Source: Pseudomonadota bacterium (GTDB taxonomy: Bacteria > Pseudomonadota > Gammaproteobacteria > Woeseiales > Woeseiaceae). From it: DNA of 5,838 nt. The position numbers were made by a program, and so were the translations under genes. Numbering within the stretch: position 1 is the stretch's first letter; the number at the start of each line of letters is the position of its first letter. The stretch lies in NCBI GenBank assembly GCA_027295475.1, contig JAPUKV010000172.1, positions 1-5,838 of the forward strand. Reading direction: 5' to 3'. The notes under the pieces are model-generated. The model ran no database searches and was not told the origin of the DNA. It was given only the letters and a program-made list of their open reading frames with translations. Shown here one piece after another: positions 1 to 5,472 of the stretch.

Positions 1-240
1 GATCGGTACGCCCGGCACGCCGACAACTTTAATCTCGGCGATGCGATCCTTCTCGATAACGATATCTACCGGTCCCTGCGGCGGTGCGCCGGTTCCATCG
101 ATCAGGTATCCGCCCCGCAAGACGAGTCGCTCATATTGCCCGACGCCCTCTCCCGCAGCCCGGTCCGGCACGTCCTTGCTTTGTGCGACAGCAAAAGTAC
201 TGCAAAGAACGGTGATGCAGGCGACGACTAAACGATTCAT
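1..240 (-). CDS. Secreted metal-dependent amidohydrolase (imidazolonepropionase-like), N-terminal part only
   Basis: The first 80 residues are visible and the gene continues past the left edge. Residues 1-19 form a signal peptide (MNRLVVACITVLCSTFAVA, probable cut before QSKD), so the enzyme should act in the periplasm or outside the cell. Residues 40-70 carry the N-terminal beta-sandwich of composite-domain amidohydrolases: LRGGYLIDGTGAPPQGPVDI followed by a VIEKDRIAEI strand. In this superfamily that segment precedes a metal-binding TIM barrel that hydrolyses amide or other C-N bonds. The HxH motif and later metal ligands lie outside the window, so activity cannot be judged. The start follows GGAG (250-253) by 9 nt. 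An ATG 5 nt upstream is rejected because it stops at its third codon. It sits 18 nt after the propeller gene and is probably co-transcribed with it. The family is well supported; the substrate, possibly a peptide or cyclic amide, is unknown. Confidence 0.85.
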   Translation of the reverse strand, partial: MNRLVVACITVLCSTFAVAQSKDVPDRAAGEGVGQYERLVLRGGYLIDGTGAPPQGPVDIVIEKDRIAEIKVVGVPGVPI

Positions 241-258
241 CTCATTACGCTCCGAGTT

Positions 259-3200
259 CTAGTTTGCGACAGGTACACCACGGCCGGGCGTCCATGGCAC
301 GCCTGCGGCGTCCAGTTTGTTTTTCAGCGCACGCAGCTCTGTGTCTATCAGCCGGTCGAGTGCACGGCCGACTTCTGCGAACTCCTCGTGGGCAATCTCG
401 AGGCTGCGCAGCTGAGTGACTGTCGGTCCGTAGGCTGTCGATCTTGCACCAAATCCTGCGGCCATGAGGCGGGCAGAAATCGGTACAGGGCCGGTGGTAT
501 CGCCCATGAATTCCCGCGCCTTGTCAGCGGCCAATCGGTTCTTAAGTCTTCGCGCCCGCTGTGAGATGGAATTCGCCTCCTCGTACAGCGAGGCGTTTGC
601 CGTCGACTGAAGGGTAGCCTCTTTGATCGCATCGACCGCAATCACGACTTCGTCTATCGCCGCCACAGACCCTTTGACGGCACGGCTCAATTCGTCTACG
701 CGGCGGGAGAACGCCACCCGATCTTTCTGCGCCGATCCGGGCAAGGTGGGTTGGCGAATCGACTTCACTGCGAAGGTCTGCATCTGCTCGAGGTTTTCGA
801 GCGAGCCATCGATCCGTCGCGCCAGATGTACCGTGTAAGTGCCCGGCTCGACCAGCACACCGGCCGGGTTCCGATAGGATTCTTGCCGTTGGTCCTCCGG
901 AACCCAGGGATCGAGCGTCGGATACCGAAGGTCCCAGGCCACGCGATGAAAGCCCGCAGTTACCGGGCCTTCGACGTGCCGCACGACATTGCCGTTGGCA
1001 TCCTTCACCGTCAGCACGATGGCAGGTTGGTCTTCCAATGCTTCCGCTTGCAGCGCATCCCAGCCGGGGTAGGGCGTGTCCTCGCCCGCTTGTTCAAGCG
1101 GCTTTTCACGTTCACGCCGCTGCTCCTGTAGCGTGCGAATTTGCTCCGGCAGGTAATAGGTAAACGTGGCGCCGAATGGCGGATTCGGGGCAACGAAATA
1201 GGCCCCGCCCTGTGATGCCTTGCAATCGTCTCTATCACAACCCAGCGGGCGTTTGGGTACATACCAGCGCGCATCGCGGACGGGAAAAAGAACCGTCTCA
1301 TTTTCGAGCATGTCAGTATTGACGTCGCGCAGCACAGAGTAATCGTCCAGCACGTAAAAGCCTCGGCCAAAGGTCGCGCCGACGAGGTCGTTTTCGCGTT
1401 TTTGAATCACGAGATCGCGGAACGGAATGTTTGGAGTGCCGCCGGACAACTTAACCCATTGCTTGCCGCCCTCAACGCTGAAGAACACGCCGAACTCGGT
1501 GCCAAGGAACAGCAGGCCGGGATTCACGTGGTCCTGGACCAGGCGCCAGACGACATGCCGTTCGGGCAGATCGCCCGCGATGCTGCGCCACGAGCGCCCG
1601 CGGTTCGTACTCTTTAATACGTACGGGCTGAAGTCGCCGCTTTTATGGTCGTCTACGACGACATAGACAGTGTCCGGATCGAAGAGATCGGCTTTGATGT
1701 CATTGACGAAAAAGAAATCCGGCACGCCGGGCAGCTCGTCCAGGCTGCTCCAGTTCCGACCACCGTCTTCGCTGACATGAATGAGTCCATCGTCGGTGCC
1801 GGCATAGAGAAGCCCTGCCACAAGCGGCGACTCGGACAGCGACGTGACGTTGCCGTAGTTGGACATCGCGTAAAGGTCCCAGGACTCGTCGAAACTCCAA
1901 ACCCTGCCCATCATCGCTTGCGAGATACGATCGATGCCGCGCGAAAGATCGCCACTGATCGTCTCCCAGGAATCACCGTGATCGTTACTGCGCCATACGC
2001 GCTGGCTGGCGAAATAAAGCCTCGCCGGATCGTGAGGGCTGATCAGAACAGGCGAGTCCCAGTTCCAGCGTTCGGCCGGTTCGCCTTTCCCGGGTTGCGG
2101 CTGGATATAGACGCTTTCGCCGCTGCGCCGGTCGAATCGCGTGAGATTACCCCGCTGCCATTGGGCATAGACGATGTCCGGATTGCCTGGATCTGCCGCA
2201 GGCTGATGACCGTCACCTCCCAGTGCGACAAACCAGTCGGAGTTGGTGATGCCATTGATATTTTGCGTTCGTGATGGTCCACCCTGAGTATTGTTGTCCT
2301 GCGTGCCGCCGTAAATGTTGTAAAAAGGTTCATCGTAGTCGACCGATACCTTATAGAACTGCGTTACCGGAAGATTCGCAGCAAATTTCCAGCTCTTACC
2401 GAGATCGAAGCTCTCGTAGATGCCGCCGTCTGTGCCGATGAGCAGGTAATTTTCATCGCCTGGGTCGAATGCAAGCGCGTGATGATCGCCATGCTTGTTT
2501 AAACGTTCCGCTCCGACAAAGGTCTTGCCACCGTCCTCGGAGACATGCAGCTGCACGTCCATGTGATACAAGCGATCGAACTTGTGTGGGCTGGCAAAAA
2601 TCTCCTGGTAGTAGTGGGGACCGGTGCCGCCCGAAACGTAGTCGCTCTGCTTTTCCCAGGTCTCACCGCCGTCTTCCGATCGCCAGACGCCACCCGTACG
2701 TTGCTTGAGTTCGATCGTCGCATAGAGAACGTCGGGATTGATCGGAGAAATGGCCATGCCGGTTTTCCCCATGTTCTCCTCGGGCAGACCTTCGGTCAGT
2801 TCGCGCCAGGTGTAGCCGCCGTCCGTCGACTTGTGGATACCTGTCTCGGGCCCGCCGTCCATCAAGCTGGCGACGTTGCGGAATCGTTGCCAGGTGACGG
2901 CATACAGCACGTCCGGATTTCGAGGGTCCATGTGTACTTCATTGACGCCGGTAAAGTCGCCACCGCCAAGTGTTTTTTCCCAGGATTCACCGCCGTCGAT
3001 GGTCTTGTACAGACCGCGCTCGCCGCCGGCAGACCATAAAGGCCCTTGTACCGCGACATAGACGACGTTGGAGTCACGCGGGTCGACCCGGATCATGCCG
3101 ATGTGCTCCGAGTCTTCGAGTCCCATCCGGGTCCAGGACGCTCCGGCGTCGAGACTCTTATATATACCGTCGCCATAGCCGACGTGACGTCCGCTGACGT

Positions 3201-3552
3201 TTTCACCTGTGCCTACCCAAACAGTGTCAGGCTCGTTCGGATCGATCGTAACGCAACCAATGGAATATGAGCCTTCGGACTCGAATACGGGCGTCCACGT
3301 CGTACCTGCGTTAACCGTCTTCCAGACGCCACCGCTACCGACGGCCACGAACCAGTGGTTCCTGTTTTCCGGATGAATAGCAATATCGGCAATGCGTCCG
3401 GACATAAGCGCCGGCCCGATGCTACGCATCGCGAGCCCTTCGAAAGTTTCAGAATTGAATCCAGGCGCTACATCGGTCTGGCTGTTTTCGGCCGCAAAAA
3501 TGACAGACGGCATTAAAAGCAATGCAGGCCATATCGTGCTGAATCGCTTCAT
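259..3552 (-). CDS. Secreted sortilin/Vps10-like BNR (Asp-box) repeat protein, 'glycosyl hydrolase'-type annotation
   Basis: This complete 1097-residue protein has a signal peptide (residues 1-20 or 21: MKRFSTIWPALLLMPSVIFA, then AENS), so it is exported. Eleven Asp boxes (S/T-x-D-x-G-x-x-W type) occur near residues 78, 132, 183, 241, 291, 337, 380, 521, 593, 647 and 691, for example KSLDAGASW, KTIDGGESW and VSEDGGKTF. They are spread over about 700 residues, as expected for one or two large beta-propellers of the BNR/sortilin N-terminal class. Residues 840-930 look like an Ig/FlgD-like beta-sandwich (VLTVKDANGNVVRHV, then PGTYTVHLA). Residues 940-1085 are mostly helical and end in GVPWTPGRGVP, a tail common in bacterial members. 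Cys771 and Cys777 could form a disulfide. The start has GGGGA 7 nt upstream and is fixed by the signal peptide. The family is often named glycosyl hydrolase from sialidase Asp boxes, but no sialidase catalytic set is recognisable, so binding or scaffolding is equally likely. A secreted amidohydrolase follows 18 nt downstream. Confidence 0.93.
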   Translation of the reverse strand: MKRFSTIWPALLLMPSVIFAAENSQTDVAPGFNSETFEGLAMRSIGPALMSGRIADIAIHPENRNHWFVAVGSGGVWKTVNAGTTWTPVFESEGSYSIGCVTIDPNEPDTVWVGTGENVSGRHVGYGDGIYKSLDAGASWTRMGLEDSEHIGMIRVDPRDSNVVYVAVQGPLWSAGGERGLYKTIDGGESWEKTLGGGDFTGVNEVHMDPRNPDVLYAVTWQRFRNVASLMDGGPETGIHKSTDGGYTWRELTEGLPEENMGKTGMAISPINPDVLYATIELKQRTGGVWRSEDGGETWEKQSDYVSGGTGPHYYQEIFASPHKFDRLYHMDVQLHVSEDGGKTFVGAERLNKHGDHHALAFDPGDENYLLIGTDGGIYESFDLGKSWKFAANLPVTQFYKVSVDYDEPFYNIYGGTQDNNTQGGPSRTQNINGITNSDWFVALGGDGHQPAADPGNPDIVYAQWQRGNLTRFDRRSGESVYIQPQPGKGEPAERWNWDSPVLISPHDPARLYFASQRVWRSNDHGDSWETISGDLSRGIDRISQAMMGRVWSFDESWDLYAMSNYGNVTSLSESPLVAGLLYAGTDDGLIHVSEDGGRNWSSLDELPGVPDFFFVNDIKADLFDPDTVYVVVDDHKSGDFSPYVLKSTNRGRSWRSIAGDLPERHVVWRLVQDHVNPGLLFLGTEFGVFFSVEGGKQWVKLSGGTPNIPFRDLVIQKRENDLVGATFGRGFYVLDDYSVLRDVNTDMLENETVLFPVRDARWYVPKRPLGCDRDDCKASQGGAYFVAPNPPFGATFTYYLPEQIRTLQEQRREREKPLEQAGEDTPYPGWDALQAEALEDQPAIVLTVKDANGNVVRHVEGPVTAGFHRVAWDLRYPTLDPWVPEDQRQESYRNPAGVLVEPGTYTVHLARRIDGSLENLEQMQTFAVKSIRQPTLPGSAQKDRVAFSRRVDELSRAVKGSVAAIDEVVIAVDAIKEATLQSTANASLYEEANSISQRARRLKNRLAADKAREFMGDTTGPVPISARLMAAGFGARSTAYGPTVTQLRSLEIAHEEFAEVGRALDRLIDTELRALKNKLDAAGVPWTPGRGVPVAN

Positions 3553-3559
3553 GATGTTT

Positions 3560-3564
3560 TCCCC
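3560..3564 (-). promoter_or_regulatory. Ribosome binding site of the BNR protein gene
   Basis: GGGGA on the minus strand lies 7 nt before the ATG at 3552 and fixes that start, in agreement with the signal peptide that follows. The 100-nt gap from 3553 to 3652 shows no convincing -35/-10 pair. It contains a 5-bp dyad (GCAGG/CCTGC, 3616-3633) with no U-run after it, so neither a promoter nor an intrinsic terminator is called there. Confidence 0.6.
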
Positions 3565-3652
3565 AATCAGATTTGACCCGAGTTACTTCTTTTTTTGGGC
3601 CGGGAGCGCTTATTTGCAGGGGACTCATCCTGCCACAGCGCGATTGCCGATG

Positions 3653-4660
3653 TCACGCTCGAGATTCATCAGCCGTGTCCGTGAGCGGGTACTCGGATCT
3701 CACCGCTTCATGGATAGCCATCCAGTCGTGGTAACGCGTACTGAGCACCTCAAAATCCTCTTCATCATCCACATCCAGGCTGAGGCCGCCAAAGGGCGTG
3801 GTGACGAACCGCAACCGACCGCCGATTATCGTGCTGGTCGTTGCCTCAATCTTTTCGCGGGTGTTGCCCCGGCGCAGCCAACGGTACAGACGACCGCCGC
3901 GGCGTGCAGCCAGGAGTGTCACCTGCAGGCGCAGGCCTAACCACGCTGCGTGCCAACCGCCTTTCTGGCTCAGGACCCTGAACAACAGACTCGCGACGTT
4001 TCTCCAGTCGACGGCCTTGCGGTGACTAAAGCCGGTTTGCAAAAATTCCTCGTGGGCCAGCTGCCGTGGTCTGACAACGTAAATATTTGCGAGACGTACG
4101 CGAGCGAACTCGAGTTCCACGAGAGGCCTGACGATCCCCGGTTTTTCGCCGTCCGGATAGAACGGGGTAAGCCCGGCCTCGTCAGCCACGCCGACCATCA
4201 GCCCATAGGGTGTATCCGATGCTTGATCCTCGGCCGCACAGTGAGCGACGTAGTCGTCCACCGAAATTGACGATATCAGTGGCAAGTCGCTGGAGATAAG
4301 CAAATAAGGCCGCACCAGCGGATCCTCTTTACTATCTGTGGTTTGCCGTTCTTCACTGGCACGGGCGCCGGCCCAGCAATTGGCCAGCATATTACCTTCT
4401 TGCTGCACCAGGTGAACCTTGGCCGGCACGCTTTGCAGTATCTTGCGCATTTGTTCGACGGGCCCGACCACGAAAATGTCGCCGATAGATTGTGCGCCGA
4501 GTAGCGCGTCTACCACATGCCGTAACAGCGGCCGGTCATCCAGGATCAGGAATGCCTTGTTTTGCCCCTTGAGCGTCCGCGTCGAGTCACGGTGCATGCC
4601 GGCCAGCACGATCGCGTCGAGCGGATGGGCAAAAGACGGCAGATAGTCTTCTTGGTTCAT
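3653..4660 (-). CDS. MobA-like NTP transferase (nucleotidyltransferase family protein)
   Basis: This 335-residue protein (from 4660) is a probable cytosolic nucleotidyltransferase of the MobA-like NTP_transf fold, which transfers a nucleoside monophosphate from an NTP to a phosphorylated acceptor. Visible elements are the first strand and nucleotide loop (DAIVLAG, residues 15-21), the lysine segment NKAFLILDDRPLL (34-46), the second strand with a metal-type Asp in LLISSDLPL (120-128, Asp125), and a C-terminal acidic LDVDDEEDF motif (295-303) like the LDVDTPED motif of related enzymes. The loop is divergent: LAGMHRDSTRTLKGQNK replaces the usual LAGGxSxRMGxxK. Residues 225-262 add a basic amphipathic helical insert (LLAARRGGRLYRWLRR) that might contact membrane. 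At 335 residues it is longer than MobA (about 200), so molybdopterin guanylylation is unlikely. Upstream neighbours of CdsA and GtrA type suggest a lipid or glycolipid headgroup precursor. Start choice: 4660 begins just before the conserved core and is ATGA-coupled to a short frame; an in-frame ATG at 4726 would add 22 unconserved-looking residues. Neither has a clear Shine-Dalgarno sequence. Confidence 0.85.
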   Translation of the reverse strand: MNQEDYLPSFAHPLDAIVLAGMHRDSTRTLKGQNKAFLILDDRPLLRHVVDALLGAQSIGDIFVVGPVEQMRKILQSVPAKVHLVQQEGNMLANCWAGARASEERQTTDSKEDPLVRPYLLISSDLPLISSISVDDYVAHCAAEDQASDTPYGLMVGVADEAGLTPFYPDGEKPGIVRPLVELEFARVRLANIYVVRPRQLAHEEFLQTGFSHRKAVDWRNVASLLFRVLSQKGGWHAAWLGLRLQVTLLAARRGGRLYRWLRRGNTREKIEATTSTIIGGRLRFVTTPFGGLSLDVDDEEDFEVLSTRYHDWMAIHEAVRSEYPLTDTADESRA

Positions 4661-4698
4661 TTCTGTAGGAATCTGGTGGTTTTGCCCTTGCTGCGCAT
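4657..4698 (-). CDS. Possible 13-residue leader peptide, coupled to the NTP transferase
   Basis: A 14-codon frame reads MRSKGKTTRFLQK and then TGA. Its ATG is preceded by GGGGGA (4703-4708) with 4 nt between, the best ribosome binding site in this leader. Its stop overlaps the NTP transferase ATG at 4660 as ATGA, the usual arrangement for termination-reinitiation. It lies inside the predicted transcript, about 57 nt after the expected transcription start. The peptide is basic (five Lys/Arg) with no codon run that would point to attenuation by a particular amino acid. It could equally be chance, or 4726 may be the true start of the enzyme, in which case this frame lies inside it in another phase. 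Confidence 0.3.
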   Translation of the reverse strand: MRSKGKTTRFLQK

Positions 4699-4726
4699 GG
4701 ATTCCCCCAGGTTCAATGGGAATCAT
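4697..4726 (-). promoter_or_regulatory. Leader hairpin / inverted repeat covering the ribosome binding site
   Basis: GATTCCC and GGGAATC (4700-4706 and 4718-4724) form a perfect 7-bp inverted repeat around an 11-nt loop. With one bulged base the stem grows to 9 bp (4697-4726). In RNA read from the minus strand, the 3' arm contains part of the GGGGG ribosome binding site and reaches the ATG at 4698, while the 5' arm begins at the alternative ATG at 4726. Folding would therefore hide the site that starts the 13-codon frame. As DNA, the same dyad could be an operator about 30-55 nt downstream of the predicted transcription start. The pairing is read directly; the regulatory role is inferred. Confidence 0.45.
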
Positions 4727-4761
4727 TATTATTAATAAACGAAAAAGTGATTACCAATCCA

Positions 4762-4789
4762 AGGATAAGATCGACTGGCTATTTGTCAA
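4762..4789 (-). promoter_or_regulatory. Sigma70-type promoter for the NTP transferase gene
   Basis: A perfect -35 hexamer TTGACA (4784-4789) is followed after 16 nt by TATCCT (4762-4767), which matches four of six -10 positions including the key first two and last. Transcription would start near 4755-4756. The stretch after it (4724-4755) is markedly AT-rich compared with the surroundings, as is common at promoters. Its place in the gap after the GtrA gene would give the NTP transferase its own transcript or a boosted one. Confidence 0.55.
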
Positions 4790-4826
4790 CTTTTCGCAGC
4801 GGATAATTCGACCGCGCAGACGCCTG

Positions 4827-4848
4827 GCCCGGTCTCTGACCCAGGGGC
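4827..4848 (-). other. GC-rich hairpin between the GtrA gene and the downstream promoter
   Basis: Eight GC-rich base pairs are possible: GCCC with GGGC (4827-4830/4845-4848) and GGTC with GACC (4831-4834/4838-4841). The loop is 3 nt (4835-4837), with a 3-nt bulge (4842-4844) on one side. It lies about 86 nt after the GtrA stop on the same transcript. No run of U follows, so it does not meet the intrinsic-terminator pattern. It may slow transcription or protect the 3' end of the upstream mRNA, or be incidental in GC-rich sequence. Confidence 0.25.
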
Positions 4849-4933
4849 GCATATTCAATGGCGTCGAGGACCTGAGCGGGCCATTGTTGCTTGCCTGTGC
4901 GACGCGATGATGCCTTGCCTTGCGGCGCTGGTC

Positions 4934-5377
4934 TTACTGCCTGGAGCGGCGGTGAGAGTCGTAGTAAACGATCCGTTTGAGCAGGAACAGGTTGATGGTA
5001 GCGGCGGTAGCAATGCAGATTGCCCAGGCGACGCGGTGATGCAGCTGCATGTATTCGACCAGCAGGTAATTAAGCAGGGTTGTCAATGCCGCGACCGAGG
5101 AATAAAGAAGATAGGCACGCCCGAGGCTGGCCCAATATGGTGTGCGATCGATATAGGTAAGCCAGCGATGCAGCGCATGCTGTCGTGGTACCGCGATCAT
5201 GATTGAGACTAACCAACTGCTCGTGGCACGCGGTGTGAGCGGATTAAAATAGTAAACGATTTCATACACAACGAGTCCGATCAGTCCACCAAACAGGGCC
5301 ACAAGGATAAGTCGTGGCGTTTCCGGTAGCTGGTGCAACATGCGCTGGAGTCGACTGTGCCGGTCGTTGTCAATCAT
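4934..5377 (-). CDS. GtrA-family (DPMS-like) integral membrane protein
   Basis: This complete 147-residue protein has the size and pattern of the GtrA family: four membrane helices arranged as two pairs. Hydrophobic stretches lie near residues 22-44 (LILVALFGGLIGLVVYEIVY), 53-64 (weak, SSWLVSIMIAV), 84-107 (LGRAYLLYSSVAALTTLLNY) and 113-135 (VAWAICIATAATINLFLLKR). Each pair ends in a basic-aromatic segment (HRWLTYID and KRIVYYDS), the second matching the family's usual NFLLNRxxVF-like end. Family members act in the inner membrane and are thought to help move or position undecaprenyl-phosphate-linked sugars or other lipid-linked intermediates for cell-surface polysaccharide synthesis. The start is firm: AGGA (5383-5386) lies 5 nt upstream, and an in-frame stop 18 nt upstream leaves no earlier ATG. 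It follows the CdsA-family gene by 91 nt on the same strand, probably in one operon, which favours a role with lipid substrates. Confidence 0.85.
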   Translation of the reverse strand: MIDNDRHSRLQRMLHQLPETPRLILVALFGGLIGLVVYEIVYYFNPLTPRATSSWLVSIMIAVPRQHALHRWLTYIDRTPYWASLGRAYLLYSSVAALTTLLNYLLVEYMQLHHRVAWAICIATAATINLFLLKRIVYYDSHRRSRQ

Positions 5378-5472
5378 CGGTTTCCTGGCTCACTGGCAGT
5401 GCGGGTTTCATCAGGCAAGGTCACGGTCTCTGGGGTCCAATAGCTATCAAGTGGGGCTGATCCGCCGATCAA
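5374..5472 (-). CDS. Possible 32-residue micro-ORF bridging the CdsA-family and GtrA genes
   Basis: A frame starting with TTG at 5472 overlaps the CdsA-family stop as TTGA, and its own TGA overlaps the GtrA start as ATGA, so it exactly fills the intergenic gap. The peptide begins with IGGSAPLDSYWTPETV and ends with TASEPGNR. It is acidic, proline-rich and has no membrane segment or domain I recognise. No good ribosome binding site precedes the TTG, so it would depend on reinitiation. The other reading is a former C-terminal tail of the CdsA-family protein now in the -1 frame, but no slippery heptamer is present at the junction. Chance openness in GC-rich DNA is also possible. Confidence 0.2.
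   Translation of the reverse strand: MIGGSAPLDSYWTPETVTLPDETRTASEPGNR

Noticed and set aside
1645..2274. A 209-residue open frame on the plus strand
   Set aside because: It is entirely antisense to the BNR protein gene, whose frame has clear Asp boxes across this stretch. Its product shows no recognisable domain, and long antisense frames are expected in GC-biased coding DNA.
3449..3626. A roughly 59-codon minus-strand frame starting at an ATG at 3626
   Set aside because: Most of it overlaps the start of the BNR gene in another frame, the spacing of its AGG to the ATG is too short, and the product looks random.
3616..3633. A GCAGG/CCTGC dyad after the NTP transferase stop as a terminator
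   Set aside because: The stem is only 5 bp with an 8-nt loop, and no U-run follows on the minus strand.
3392..3940. A 182-residue plus-strand frame spanning the gap between two genes
   Set aside because: It covers the signal peptide region of the BNR gene and the end of the NTP transferase gene in antisense. Its product has no domain pattern, and no ribosome binding site precedes it.
4716..4910. A 64-residue plus-strand frame across the promoter gap
   Set aside because: Its start has only a weak AGG, the product is low in recognisable structure, and it runs against the promoter and leader of the NTP transferase gene.
4787..5055. An open minus-strand frame after the GtrA stop, ending near the -35 box
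   Set aside because: It is open for many codons but has no ATG, GTG or TTG start, and most of its upstream part is a shadow of the GtrA gene.
4907..5206. A 99-residue plus-strand frame
   Set aside because: It is antisense to the well-supported GtrA gene and has no membrane or domain pattern.
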